Shown: piece after piece, positions 19,843 through 28,799 of the stretch
How the letters are laid out: every line of letters starts with the position of its first letter
Numbering within the stretch: position 1 is the first letter of the stretch
Assembly (NCBI RefSeq): GCF_028747205.1
Contig: NZ_CP112880.1
Span: 7,971,501 to 8,035,500 of the forward strand
Reading direction: 5' to 3'
From: Streptomyces sp. CA-278952
GTDB taxonomy: Bacteria > Actinomycetota > Actinomycetes > Streptomycetales > Streptomycetaceae
Length of the DNA stretch: 64,000 nucleotides
Translations under genes and position numbers: made by a program
Notes under the pieces: generated by a model
What the model was told of the DNA's origin: nothing
Databases searched by the model: none
The model's input: the letters and a program-made list of their open reading frames with translations, nothing else

Positions 19843-21375
19843 GTGTCAAGTCAGCCGAGAACCTGGGGGCTTGAAGTGACCGGAGAACCCAACACCCGCC
19901 TTTCTGACCTGTTCGGCCTGGCCGGCTGGTCCAAGGGCGAACTCGCGAGAATGGTGAACCGGCAGGCGGCGGCCATGGGCCACCCGCAGCTGGCCACCGA
20001 CACCTCGCGGGTCAGGCGCTGGATCGACATGGGGGAGTCCCCCCGTGATCCCGTGCCCGAAGTGCTGGCGGCTCTGTTCACCGAGCGGCTCGGCCGTGTC
20101 GTGACCATCGAGGACCTCGGGTTCGGCCGACGCGGGCGTGTGGGGAAGCGGCGTGACTCCGGGACGGAACACCATCCCGATCAATTGCCGTGGGCGCCCG
20201 AACGGACGGCAGCGGTCCTCACCGAATTCACGGGAATGGACCTCATGCTCAACCGACGTGGCTTGGTGGTGGGTGCGGGTGCGGGTGCCGCGCTCACCGC
20301 CGGCTCAACCATCGCCGGCCCCATGCGTGACTGGCTGAACAGCGCCCCCGCTTCGGCGGCCGACGCTCCACGCGCCAACGATCCCCTGCACGCCGATCCC
20401 GCCGGTTTCGACCGGTACGAGGCCGCCCCGGTCGGCTCCGAGGAGATCGAGGCCCTGGAACACTCGGTCGAGGTATTCCGCGCCTGGGACGCGTCCCGGG
20501 GCGGCGGACTCCAACGCAAGGCGGTCGTGGGCCAGCTCAACGAGGTGGGCGGCATGCTCGCCTACCGCCACCCCGACCATCTCCAGCGCCGCCTGTGGGG
20601 CGTCGCCGCCAACCTCGCCGTCCTGGCGGGCTGGATGTCCCACGACGTCGGCCTCGAACCCACCGCCCAGAAGTACTTCGTCATCGCCGCCCACGCGGCC
20701 CGCGAGGGCGGCGACCGGCCGCGCGCCGGAGAGGCACTCTCCCGGGCGGCACGCCAGATGGTGCACCTGGGCCGCCCCGACGACGCACTCGACCTGATGA
20801 AGCTCGCCAAGTCCGGCTCCGGCGACGAGACCCTGCCCCGCACGCAGGCGATGCTGCGCACCATCGAGGCCTGGGCACAGGCGTCGATGGGGCGCGGGCA
20901 GGCCATGCGGCGCACCCTCGGCGAGGCCGAGGAGCTCTTCACCTCGGACAAGAGCGATGTGCCACCGCCCAGTTGGATGCAGATGTTCGACGAGGCCGAT
21001 ATGCACGGGATGCAGGCACTGGCCTTCCGCACCCTGGCCGAGCACGACCGGGGGGCCGCGGCCATCGCCCAGCGCCACGCCAAGCAGGCGCTGGAGCTAC
21101 GGGACAAGGATCGCCGGCGGTCGAAGATCTTCGACTACATCTCGCTGGCCTCGGCCTGCTTCATCGCCAACGATCCCGAACAGGCCGACCGGTACGCCCG
21201 GCTCGCGCTGGTGTCGATGGGGGAGACCTCCTCGCACCGCACCTGGGACCGGCTCCGCGAAATGTACCGGCTCACCGGTCAGTTCGCCGGATACGCGGGA
21301 ATCCAGGATCTGCGCGAGGAGATCGAGCTGTCGATGCCGCCGAGCCAGAAGAAGGCCAAGGGCACGCGGATCTGA
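19843..21375 (+). CDS. nsdA: NsdA-like differentiation regulator
   Basis: A 510-aa protein strongly resembling NsdA, a negative regulator of sporulation and antibiotic production in Streptomyces. The N-terminal block (LSDLFGLAGWSKGELARMVN, then DTSRVRRWIDMGE) is a helix-turn-helix-like module. A hydrophobic/Gly patch follows at about 140-165 (GLVVGAGAGAALTAGSTIAG). From about 200 onward it consists of TPR-like helical repeats (GEALSRAARQMVHLGRPDDA). Starts at GTG 19843 (after CAGGGGG) and GTG 19876 are both plausible; I keep the longer. The symbol rests on memory of the family sequence; a paralogue is possible. Confidence 0.78.
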   Translation: MSSQPRTWGLEVTGEPNTRLSDLFGLAGWSKGELARMVNRQAAAMGHPQLATDTSRVRRWIDMGESPRDPVPEVLAALFTERLGRVVTIEDLGFGRRGRVGKRRDSGTEHHPDQLPWAPERTAAVLTEFTGMDLMLNRRGLVVGAGAGAALTAGSTIAGPMRDWLNSAPASAADAPRANDPLHADPAGFDRYEAAPVGSEEIEALEHSVEVFRAWDASRGGGLQRKAVVGQLNEVGGMLAYRHPDHLQRRLWGVAANLAVLAGWMSHDVGLEPTAQKYFVIAAHAAREGGDRPRAGEALSRAARQMVHLGRPDDALDLMKLAKSGSGDETLPRTQAMLRTIEAWAQASMGRGQAMRRTLGEAEELFTSDKSDVPPPSWMQMFDEADMHGMQALAFRTLAEHDRGAAAIAQRHAKQALELRDKDRRRSKIFDYISLASACFIANDPEQADRYARLALVSMGETSSHRTWDRLREMYRLTGQFAGYAGIQDLREEIELSMPPSQKKAKGTRI

Positions 21376-21426
21376 CCCGGCGGCGCCACTTCCCGCTCAC
21401 GCACGCCCTGACACGTCCGCGCTTCC

Positions 21427-22854
21427 TCACGCCCCGATGCGGGCGACCAGCACGCACGCGTCGTCCAGGCGCTCGGTCCCACCGAACTCCTCGACGACGC
21501 TCCGTACGCACTCCTGTGCCGTACGGGCGTCCGCGAACCGGGGGGCGAGGGCGAGCAACGCCTCCGGGCCCGCACCCCGGTCGCCGCGTCGCGTCAGGCC
21601 GTCGGTGTGCAGTACGAGCACGTCACCGGGGTACAGCCGCACCTCGTCCTGCTCGAAGACGATGTTGGACGCGGCGCCGAGCAGCATGCCGTCCGGCGGG
21701 GGCAGGAGCCGTCCCGAGCCGTGGCGGAAGAGCAGCGGTGCGGGATGTCCGGCCTGTGCCCAGGACAGAACGGAGGAGTCGGGGTCGAACCGGCAGCACA
21801 GGGCGCTGCCCAGCGCGGGCTGCACCGACGTTTCGAGCACCTGGTTGAGGTGCCCCATCAGCGCGCCCGGCTCGATGCCGGCGACGGCCATGCCGCGCAG
21901 CGCTCCCAGCATCATCGCCATCGCCGAGGTGGCGGGGATGCCGTGCCCGGTGAGGTCGCCGACGGTGAGGAGGGTGCGCCCGTCCGGCAACGCCATGGCG
22001 TCGTACCAGTCGCCGCCGATGAGGTCGCTCGACTCGGAAGGGAGGTAGTGCGCGGCGATGTCCAGGGCGCCGGGGCCCCGCGTCGGGAGCCGCAGCGATC
22101 CGCGCCACGGAGGGAGGACGGCTTCCTGGAGCTCCACGGCCACGCGGTGCTCGGCGCGCTCGATGTGCTCCTCGCGCCGTACCGACGCCCGGTTTCTGCT
22201 CACGGCCTGCTCGCTGCGCCGCAGCTCGCTGACGTCCCGCAGGACCGCCCACATGGAGGCGGTGCAGCCCTCGGCGTCCAGGACCGGTTCGCCCGTCATG
22301 TGGAGGGTGCGCGTGCGGCCGTCGGGCCGCACGATGCGGAACTCGCCGTCCATCGGCCGGCCGTCGACGAGACAGCCCGTCACCATGGCGGTCAGCACCG
22401 GCTGGTCCTCGGGCAGCAGTACGGACGGCAGGTCGTCGAGGGAGAGGGGAGTGGACCCGGGCGGCCTGCCGAAGATCTCGTACAGCTCCTCGGACCAGCG
22501 GGACTCGTCGGTGAGGAGGTTCCACTCGGCGCTGCCGACCCGGTTCAGCAGCGAACCGGCGCTCGGATCGTCCGGGACCGCGACGGCCCGGGGGGTGTCG
22601 GCGGAGCAGCGGTCCGGCAGACCCGCCCGAAGCTGGCCCAGGTGTTCGTCGAGGTCGTCCAGGTGCTGCACGGCGAGCTCGCACAGGGCGCGCTGCCAGC
22701 GCAGCTGGGGGTCGTCCTCGTCGAACACGACGGCGTCCCGCCGCACCGCGTCCACGTCCCCGCGCAGCCGGCGCGTCCGGTGGATCAGGGCGTCGACGGC
22801 GTCAGGCGCGGGAAGCTGTGGTGCGGGGCGGTCCGCGGAGAGGGGGGACGGCAT
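21427..22854 (-). CDS. PAS-SpoIIE (PP2C-type) serine phosphatase
   Basis: A 475-aa cytoplasmic signalling phosphatase. A PAS-like sensor lies at about residues 105-215 (GSAEWNLLTDESRWSEELYE, then VRPDGRTRTLHMTGEP), followed by a short coiled linker (REEHIERAEHRVAVELQEAV). The SpoIIE-type PP2C domain fills the rest, with metal-binding aspartates in LIGGDWYDAM, VGDLTGHG, LHTDGLTRRGD and LDDACVLVARI. Such proteins dephosphorylate anti-anti-sigma factors. No partner gene is adjacent. The sensor ligand is unknown. Confidence 0.88.
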   Translation of the reverse strand: MPSPLSADRPAPQLPAPDAVDALIHRTRRLRGDVDAVRRDAVVFDEDDPQLRWQRALCELAVQHLDDLDEHLGQLRAGLPDRCSADTPRAVAVPDDPSAGSLLNRVGSAEWNLLTDESRWSEELYEIFGRPPGSTPLSLDDLPSVLLPEDQPVLTAMVTGCLVDGRPMDGEFRIVRPDGRTRTLHMTGEPVLDAEGCTASMWAVLRDVSELRRSEQAVSRNRASVRREEHIERAEHRVAVELQEAVLPPWRGSLRLPTRGPGALDIAAHYLPSESSDLIGGDWYDAMALPDGRTLLTVGDLTGHGIPATSAMAMMLGALRGMAVAGIEPGALMGHLNQVLETSVQPALGSALCCRFDPDSSVLSWAQAGHPAPLLFRHGSGRLLPPPDGMLLGAASNIVFEQDEVRLYPGDVLVLHTDGLTRRGDRGAGPEALLALAPRFADARTAQECVRSVVEEFGGTERLDDACVLVARIGA

Positions 22855-23099
22855 CTCGTACTCCGATACAGGCGCGGCCTAGCCGGTTCTGAAGGGTGGA
22901 TCGTTACCGACTGTCGCACAGGCCGCGGCGGCCCGTAAGAGCTTTGGCAACACTCGACGGGTTCATGCTTCTGGCATATGCCAGCGGCCCTCAAGGCTGG
23001 GAGCTACCCGAACAGGCGTGCGCTTGGGGCGAGTTGACGGTGAGGTCCGGGGTGGTCGACATGCGCGCCAAGGGCAACGGGATGATCTCGAAGCCCTGA

Positions 23100-23870
23100 T
23101 CAGCTCGGCTCCGCGTGCGGCGATGTGCGGCCCCGCAGGGGACCGGCGGGCCTCACCGGCAGGCATTCGGCGAGCAGGTCGAGGACGTCGCGCCAGGCTC
23201 GCTGCGCGTGCCGTGGGTGGTAGCCGACGCCGGAGACCACGGGGTGGCCGACCGGCGGGTGGTGGAAGGCGTGCAAGGCGCCGCCGTAGACCGTGAGGCG
23301 CCAGTCGACGCCCGCGGCCTGCATCTCGGCGGTGAACGCGTTCCGTTGCGCGGGCGGCATGATGGGGTCTTCCGACCCGACCCCGGCCCACACCGGGCAG
23401 CGAATGCGCGCCGACTCGCCCGGTCGGCCCGTGGTGGTCGCGTTGACTGTCCCGATCGCGCGCAGGCTGACGCCGCCGCGCCCGAGTTCCAGTCCGACGG
23501 CGCCCCCGGTGCCGTAGCCGACGGCGGCGATCCGGTCGGGGTCGGTCCGCGGCTCGGTGCGCAGCACGTCCAGCGCGGCATGGCCGATGCCCCGCATCCG
23601 GTCGGGATCGGCGAGCAGTGGCAGGCAACGGGCCAGCATCTCCTCGGGGTCGTCGAAATAGCGCCCGCCGTGAAGGTCGAAGGCCAGCGCCACGTATCCC
23701 AGCGCGGCGAGCGCATCCGCCCGGCGACGCTCGACGTCGCTGAGCCCCGTGCCCTCTGGTCCGAGCAGCACCGCGGGTCGGCGGTCGACACCGGCCGGGA
23801 GCGCGAGGTGCCCGATCATCGTCAGACCATCGGCCGGATACTCGACCGTACGCGTCGTAACCGTCTTCAT
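23100..23870 (-). CDS. Dienelactone-hydrolase-like protein without nucleophile
   Basis: A 256-aa alpha/beta-hydrolase of the dienelactone hydrolase family. The Asp (GSEDPIMPP, near 168) and His ([11 protein letters not shown], near 200) of the triad are visible. The nucleophile elbow, usually GYCFGG or GYSxGG, reads [15 protein letters not shown], so a glycine replaces the Cys/Ser. Standard esterase chemistry is therefore doubtful, and it may be a binding protein or use another residue. It is a single gene, divergent from rpmG. Confidence 0.8.
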   Translation of the reverse strand: MKTVTTRTVEYPADGLTMIGHLALPAGVDRRPAVLLGPEGTGLSDVERRRADALAALGYVALAFDLHGGRYFDDPEEMLARCLPLLADPDRMRGIGHAALDVLRTEPRTDPDRIAAVGYGTGGAVGLELGRGGVSLRAIGTVNATTTGRPGESARIRCPVWAGVGSEDPIMPPAQRNAFTAEMQAAGVDWRLTVYGGALHAFHHPPVGHPVVSGVGYHPRHAQRAWRDVLDLLAECLPVRPAGPLRGRTSPHAEPS

Positions 23871-24009
23871 GGGACTGGACTGTAGTGATCGTCGGGTCCG
23901 GTCCGGCGGGTGTTCTGCCGCCGGCAGAACGGCCCGGGTATCCCTCTGGAGCGCGGTGCGCGGCGGGCCGGGAATGCCGAGCGGGCGGTCCGCGTTACCT
24001 CACCAGAAC

Positions 24010-24028
24010 GAAAACGACACCCATTCCC
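24010..24028. promoter_or_regulatory. Possible degenerate Zur site before rpmG
   Basis: GAAAACG (24010-24016) and CATTCCC (24022-24028) form an imperfect inverted repeat (4 of 7 positions) in the divergent region, 40 bp before rpmG. Zinc-free L33/L31 paralogues are known Zur targets in Streptomyces; this match is weak. Confidence 0.3.
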
Positions 24029-24067
24029 GATAGGGGAGTGGGGTCGGCAGAGCACCGGGAGGCGCCC

Positions 24068-24232
24068 ATGGCACGCAGCGAGACCAGGCCGGTCGTCACC
24101 CTCCGGTCCACCGTGGGAACGGGCCGGAGCTATGTGACGCGCAAGAACCGCCGTAACGACCCCGACCGGCTGGAGCTCCGGAAGTTCGACTCCGCCGCCG
24201 GCCGGCACGTGCTGTTCCGTGAGGTCCGCTGA
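24068..24232 (+). CDS. rpmG: 50S ribosomal protein L33, zinc-independent form
   Basis: A 54-aa bL33 ([19 protein letters not shown], ending HVLFREVR). It lacks the two CxxC pairs of the zinc-binding form, so this is the C-minus paralogue made under zinc starvation. The start has GGGAGGCG 6 bases upstream. It is followed 64 bp downstream by the matching zinc-free L31, a pairing typical of a Zur-repressed operon. Confidence 0.92.
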   Translation: MARSETRPVVTLRSTVGTGRSYVTRKNRRNDPDRLELRKFDSAAGRHVLFREVR

Positions 24233-24296
24233 CCGTCCGGAAGAAGCCCGTCCCCCTGTACGTCACCGCTGTCCGCGGTGAGGAAGGAACGCATCC

Positions 24297-24557
24297 ATGA
24301 AGTCCCGTATCCACCCCGTGTCCCGTTCGGTGGTCTTCCGTGACCGCGCGGCCGACGTAGCCTTCCTGACCCGCTCCACCGCCGACTCCGGCGAGCACGT
24401 GGCATGGGAGGACGGCAACACCTATCCCGTCATCGACGTGGAGACCTCCTCGGCGAGCCACCCGTTCTACACCGGCGGCCGCCAGGTGCTCGATACGGCG
24501 GGCCGCGTCGAACAGTTCCGGCGCCGCTACGGCACCGGCGAGACGTCCGCGAGCTGA
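24297..24557 (+). CDS. rpmE2: 50S ribosomal protein L31 type B
   Basis: An 86-aa type B bL31 ([20 protein letters not shown], with [20 protein letters not shown] and EQFRRRYG). It has no cysteine, so it does not bind zinc, unlike type A L31, and replaces it on ribosomes when zinc is scarce. GAGGAAGGA precedes the ATG. It is second in the rpmG-rpmE2 unit. Confidence 0.93.
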   Translation: MKSRIHPVSRSVVFRDRAADVAFLTRSTADSGEHVAWEDGNTYPVIDVETSSASHPFYTGGRQVLDTAGRVEQFRRRYGTGETSAS

Positions 24558-24785
24558 CCGAGCAGGCCTGACCAGGGGGAAGCCCGGAAATCCGTGCCGT
24601 GGATCACATCCGCGGGGGCGGATTCCCGGGAACACCTCAGGATGGTTTATCGTTCATCTATACGTGGGAGTGAGGGGGACAGTGTCCCCGGGCCTCACCT
24701 GCAGCCCATGGGGAACATCGCACCGCCGAAGCCCCATGGAGCGCTCCGCCGAGAGGCGACCGCCCTTCACGCCCGCACTCAAGCC

Positions 24786-24818
24786 GCCCCGGCTGGATTC
24801 CCCCGATCCGGCCGGGGC
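24786..24818. terminator. Bidirectional terminator after rpmE2
   Basis: GCCCCGGCTGGAT (24786-24798) and ATCCGGCCGGGGC (24806-24818) form a 13-bp stem with one G-U pair and a 7-nt loop, followed by TTCCCCTTTG. It separates rpmE2 from the convergent TPR gene. Nothing else is seen in the 299-bp gap. Confidence 0.75.
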
Positions 24819-24856
24819 TTCCCCTTTGCGGGGGAGGCGCCATGGCCCCGTACAGG

Positions 24857-25357
24857 TCACACGGTCTCGTCGAGGTCCTTCGCATAGTGCTCGATCGCCC
24901 GCCGGTACCCCTGGACGTGCGGGTCGTTACTGGTCGTGGCCGTCAGCTCCAGCAAGAGCCGCATCGCCTCGTGGTGCTCGTCGGTGTTGTACAGGGCCAT
25001 CGCCAGGAACGCCCGGAGCGAGCCGTTGTCCGGGAACTCCTCGACGCCCCGGCGCAGCGTCTCCACCGCCTGCCCGTACCGCCCGAGGATCCGGTACGTG
25101 CTGCCCAGCCCCAGGAGCGCCCCGCTCCGATCCTCCGCGGCCAGCTCCGGATTGGCCAGAGCGCGCTCGTAATAGGGCACCGCCTCCGACTCCAGCCCCA
25201 GTGCGTCATGGATCCATGCCGTCCGGTAGGCCACCTCCGCGTCGTCGGGGTACTCGGTGGTCAGGGCGAGGAGCCGTTCGCGCGCCTCCTCGGGCCGGCC
25301 CTCCGTACGCAACCGGTCGGCCTCTTCCAGCAGGTCTTTCTTCTTACGTGCGCTCAT
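24857..25357 (-). CDS. Tetratricopeptide repeat protein
   Basis: A 166-aa soluble helical protein made of about four TPR units, including GRPEEARERLLALTTEYPDD, GLESEAVPYYERALANPE and GRYGQAVETLRRGVEEFPDN. The N-terminus is basic (MSARKKKDLLEEADRL). TPR units mediate protein contacts; no partner is suggested by the neighbours. The ATG at 25357 has no Shine-Dalgarno sequence, and a GTG two codons upstream is possible. Confidence 0.85.
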   Translation of the reverse strand: MSARKKKDLLEEADRLRTEGRPEEARERLLALTTEYPDDAEVAYRTAWIHDALGLESEAVPYYERALANPELAAEDRSGALLGLGSTYRILGRYGQAVETLRRGVEEFPDNGSLRAFLAMALYNTDEHHEAMRLLLELTATTSNDPHVQGYRRAIEHYAKDLDETV

Positions 25358-25455
25358 GCGCACATCGTCGCAGGTGTGCGTGGACGGCCGCGTGAGATTT
25401 CCGCTCCATGGGCCGTCCGGTGTGTGTTCCGGCCGGTCGGGGGCATCCGTCGGCC

Positions 25456-26175
25456 ATGACAGCAGAGGCGAATCCCCCTACACGCCGGGGGACATGGGCA
25501 CGTGTGCTGGTGCGCGGCGCGGTCCTGACGGTGGTGCTGCTGGGACTGGTGGCGTTCTCCGTCCTCCTGGCCAAGGTGACGCTCACGCCCTCACCGGCCT
25601 CCGAGGACCTCGTCACCTCGAATCTCCGCCCCGGGCGCTCCCTGCGCCAGTACGCCGAGGAATACACCTTCCTCGCCGCGGTCAAACAGGCGGGCGGAAA
25701 CCTGCTGCTCGGCGTGCCGTTCGGGCTCCTGCTGCCGTTCTTCGGGGCACGCCGCCTGCGCATGATCCGGATGACGCTGCTGACCGCCGTCGCCATGGCC
25801 GTCGTCGAACTGATCCAGGGGGCCCTGGTCGCGGGGCGCGCCTTCGACATCGACGACGTCATCCTCAACACGGCGGGCGCGCTACTGGGCTACTTCGTGC
25901 TGGGCCGCCGGATCAGCCACCGCTACTACACCTACACCGACGACCCGGGCTCCCCCGGCCCGTCGGCGCAGGAACCCGGGGCCGAGACGAAGCACGCGCC
26001 GAGCCCCACCGCGCGCACCAAGCCGGGCCGCACGAAGACCGCTGCCATGAAGGCGGCCCGCACCAAGGCCGGACAGTGGGCCCGGCCGAAGCAGGCGGCC
26101 AAGGATCCGGCGAAGACGCGAGGCTCCCGCACCGGGAAGACCGACGGCCGGGCAGGATCGAACGCGGCCGAGTAG
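25456..26175 (+). CDS. VanZ-family membrane protein
   Basis: A 239-aa membrane protein. It has an N-terminal hydrophobic helix (AVLTVVLLGLVAFSVLLAKV) and the VanZ signature AGGNLLLGVPFGLLLPFFG with FDIDDVILNTAGALLGY. The last 80 residues are an Ala/Lys/Thr/Arg-rich basic tail (TKPGRTKTAAMKAARTKAGQ), probably cytoplasmic and disordered. VanZ proteins raise teicoplanin tolerance in enterococci, but most actinobacterial members have no proven role. The ATG at 25456 has only a weak G-rich site. Confidence 0.82.
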   Translation: MTAEANPPTRRGTWARVLVRGAVLTVVLLGLVAFSVLLAKVTLTPSPASEDLVTSNLRPGRSLRQYAEEYTFLAAVKQAGGNLLLGVPFGLLLPFFGARRLRMIRMTLLTAVAMAVVELIQGALVAGRAFDIDDVILNTAGALLGYFVLGRRISHRYYTYTDDPGSPGPSAQEPGAETKHAPSPTARTKPGRTKTAAMKAARTKAGQWARPKQAAKDPAKTRGSRTGKTDGRAGSNAAE

Positions 26176-26288
26176 CCGGGCAACGTCTCCTGTGGTTGCG
26201 TTGCACGCGAATGGTGCCGTGGGTGCCGGTCGACTACGTCCGTCCGCTCCGCGGATTCCACGAGAACGATGGGATGAGGTCCGGCGCT

Positions 26289-26831
26289 GTGACGAGAGGA
26301 TCGAGTAGGGCACGCTACGTCAACCTGCGGGGCCGCAGGGCGCTGCTGGCAGCCGCCTGCGCGCTGGCGGTGACCGCGAGCGGGTGCGGCGATGACGGCT
26401 TCTCCCTGCCCGAGTGGGATGCGCCGGGTCAGAACGCCCGTGTCGGGAACATCATGATCCGCTACGCGCACGTGGCCGAACCAGAGGGCGGGCCGTGGCA
26501 GCCGGGGGACGACGTCCCGGCTTATGCGTGGCTCTACAACAAGGGCGGCGAGACCGACAGGCTCCTGGGGGCCGGCACGCCGAACGCGGCAGCGGTCGAC
26601 CTCGTCGACGCCGACGGCGATCCGCTCCCCGACGGCGTGGAACTGCCTGCGAACAAGCTCGTGGAACTGGAACCGGGCAAGTCCCACATGGTCCTGCGGG
26701 AAGTGGGCGAGGTGATCAGGGGCGGTGACTTCATGAAATTCACCCTGCGGTTCGAGAAAGCGGGAGCGGTCACCTTCAGCATCCAGTCACAGGCCCCCGT
26801 CTACGACAGGAGCGCCTCCCCCGATCGGTGA
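26289..26831 (+). CDS. PCu(A)C-type copper-chaperone lipoprotein
   Basis: A 180-aa exported lipoprotein with lipobox VTASGC near residue 33. The domain matches the DR1885/PCu(A)C family: AYAWLYNKGGETDRLLGAGT, LPANKLVELEPGKSHMVL and KFTLRFEKAGAVTFSIQSQ. Met/His copper ligands are plausible in the KSHM segment and IMIRYAH. Known members deliver Cu(I) to cytochrome oxidase. The GTG at 26289 follows GAGG by 8 bases; an ATG at 26274 is the alternative. No Sco or YcnJ gene is nearby. Confidence 0.72.
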   Translation: MTRGSSRARYVNLRGRRALLAAACALAVTASGCGDDGFSLPEWDAPGQNARVGNIMIRYAHVAEPEGGPWQPGDDVPAYAWLYNKGGETDRLLGAGTPNAAAVDLVDADGDPLPDGVELPANKLVELEPGKSHMVLREVGEVIRGGDFMKFTLRFEKAGAVTFSIQSQAPVYDRSASPDR

Positions 26832-27105
26832 CGCCGAAGCCTCGGCACCGGACCTGCCGCCCGCGAGGCCGGTCAGTGCGGAGTGCCGCGAGGGCATCGC
26901 GGACATCGATAGACAGCTCGCCAGGGCCGAGCAGGACGGCAGCGGCGGCGGAGAGCCGGCTTTCTCACGGGCCCGTGCCGGCGCCGGGGAGCTTGTCGCC
27001 GCCGCGGCGGCGAGGCCCGCGTCGCCCTCGGGCGGGACTCAGGGAGCGCGAGATCACGGCCTGCCCCGACTCTCGTCGGCTCCCGCCCCCGCCGCGTCGG
27101 CATAG
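26827..27105 (+). pseudogene. Open frame without start, possible gene remnant
   Basis: A 92-codon open frame begins one frame off the end of the PCu(A)C gene. It reads like real protein in its middle (SAECREGIADIDRQLARAEQ) and ends inside the convergent WYL gene. It has no start codon or ribosome site. It could be a decayed secreted protein or chance. Low confidence. Confidence 0.25.
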
Positions 27106-28064
27106 CGGCGGGCCAATTGGGCGAAGGCGTCCCTGAGCGCGTCAGGTCCGACGACCTCGATGTCCGCGTCGAACCTGCCGAGTTCGGCGGCGAGGCCCGC
27201 CCACGACCAGGCGCCCAGGACCACGCGGCAACGGTCCGGGCCGTGCTCCTCGACGGTCCCGTCGCGGACGTGGCCGGCCACCGCGGAGGCCGGCGCGTCG
27301 AGGATCACCTCGCCGTGGCAGGGCCACGCGCCGGGGGCGTCGGAGCCCTGGAACCGGGCGGCGACGAAGGCGGCCACATCGCCTCCGGGCACCTCGCGCG
27401 GCGTGAACCGGGGACCCGTGGGAGTGCGCGGGGTGATCCGGTCCGCGCGGAAGGTCCGCCAGTCCTCGCGATCCAGGTCCCAGGCGACGAGATACCAGCG
27501 GCCGCCCCAGGTGACCAGGCGGTGCGGCTCCACCCGCCGCACAGCGGGCGGGGCATCGGCGGTGTCCGGCGCGTACGCGGGGGAGTGGTCGAAGCGCAGC
27601 ACCTCGCGGGCGTGCACGGCGGTGCTCAACGCCACGAGCACCCGCGGATCGGCCTGCGGCCGCGGCGGGCCCCCCGCGCGTTCGACGGCGGTGACCCGCA
27701 GGGCGTCGACGCGGTGGCGCAGCCGGTCGGGCATGACCTGCCGGACGGTGGTGAGCGCGCGGGCCGCGGCCTCCCCGATCCCGGCGCCGGTCGCGGCGGC
27801 GGTCCGCAGCGCGACGGCGAGCGCGACGGCCTGGTCGTCGTCGAACAGCAACGGCGGCAACCGCGCGCCCGCGTCCAGCCGGTATCCGCCGTCGGGGCCT
27901 TTGAACGCCGCGATGGGATAGCCCAGCTCCCGCAGCCGGTCGACGTCACGCCGCACCGTGCGCGGGCTGACCTCCAGCCGCTCGGCCAACGACGGGCCTG
28001 GCCAGTCCCGGCGCGCCTGGAGCAGGGAGAGCAGCGCCAGCAGTCGCGCTGAAGTCTTCGGCAT
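27054..28064 (-). CDS. WYL-domain HTH regulator (YafY/DeoR type)
   Basis: A 336-aa transcription factor. The N-terminal winged helix is LSLLQARRDWPGPSLAERLE, then VSPRTVRRDVDRLRELGYPI (residues 10-50). The central WYL domain carries RRVEPHRLVTWGGRWYLVAW (about 195-215), and a WCX-type C-terminal domain follows (GAWSWAGLAAELGRFDADIE). Such regulators often sense a small ligand or nucleic acid. It is divergent from a DinB-family gene 102 bp away, which is probably its target. Confidence 0.87.
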   Translation of the reverse strand: MPKTSARLLALLSLLQARRDWPGPSLAERLEVSPRTVRRDVDRLRELGYPIAAFKGPDGGYRLDAGARLPPLLFDDDQAVALAVALRTAAATGAGIGEAAARALTTVRQVMPDRLRHRVDALRVTAVERAGGPPRPQADPRVLVALSTAVHAREVLRFDHSPAYAPDTADAPPAVRRVEPHRLVTWGGRWYLVAWDLDREDWRTFRADRITPRTPTGPRFTPREVPGGDVAAFVAARFQGSDAPGAWPCHGEVILDAPASAVAGHVRDGTVEEHGPDRCRVVLGAWSWAGLAAELGRFDADIEVVGPDALRDAFAQLARRYADAAGAGADESRGRP

Positions 28065-28165
28065 GACGCCAGTATGACCCGAGAAGAGGCCACACCCTGT
28101 CCTCTTCCCTTGCGAGGGTAGACGCGTACCGCACGACAGGAACACCGGAAGGAACCCCGATCACC

Positions 28166-28735
28166 ATGACCACGGCCCCCACCTCTCCCGACGCCGAGCG
28201 CACCGACCTGCTCGCCGCCCTCGCCACCGCGCGGGCCGCCCTGATCCGCACGGTCGAGGGGCTCGGCGACGAACAGGCCGGTGAGCGCCCGACCGTCAGC
28301 GCGCTGTGCCTGGGCGGCCTCGTCAAGCACGTCACGGCCATGGAGGAGAGCTGGCTGAACTTCGTGACCGAGGGCCCGTCGGCGATGTCCTTCGCCCTGC
28401 CCGAAGGAGTCACGTGGGACGATCTGGCGGCCGGCACCGCCGTCGAGTTCCCGAAGTGGGCGATCGAGCGGGAGAAGGAGTTCCGCATGCTGCCCGGCGA
28501 GACGACGTCCGGGGTTCTCCGCGCCTACGAGCAGACTGCCGCCCGCAGCGAGAAGATCATCCTCGCGGTCCCCGACCTCTCGGCGACGCACCCGCTCCCC
28601 GAGGCGCCCTGGAACGAACCCGGCGGCGAGTGGAGCGTACGGCGGGTGCTGACCCACGTCCTCACCGAGACCGCCCAGCACGCCGGGCACGCGGATATCC
28701 TGCGCGAGACGCTCGACGGGCGGCAGGCGACCTGA
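28166..28735 (+). CDS. DinB/DUF664 family protein (1)
   Basis: A 189-aa four-helix-bundle protein of the DinB/YfiT superfamily, many members of which are thiol-dependent transferases (mycothiol or bacillithiol). The three metal-ligand histidines are plausible in GLVKHVTAMEESWLNF and ETAQHAGHADILRETL. GGAAGGA lies 9 bases before the ATG. It is divergent from the WYL regulator and 64 bp upstream of the AlkZ-like gene. It shares its C-terminal AGHADI motif with the DinB protein at 54936-55520. Confidence 0.82.
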   Translation: MTTAPTSPDAERTDLLAALATARAALIRTVEGLGDEQAGERPTVSALCLGGLVKHVTAMEESWLNFVTEGPSAMSFALPEGVTWDDLAAGTAVEFPKWAIEREKEFRMLPGETTSGVLRAYEQTAARSEKIILAVPDLSATHPLPEAPWNEPGGEWSVRRVLTHVLTETAQHAGHADILRETLDGRQAT

Positions 28736-28799
28736 CCACCGGCGCGCCGCGCGGGGCGCGGAAACCGACGGCAGGCGACCGAGAAGGAGAGACCACACG

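Noticed and set aside
22896..23099. 67-codon frame between the phosphatase and the dienelactone-like gene
   Set aside because: No ribosome site or recognisable protein pattern; treated as the non-coding leader region.
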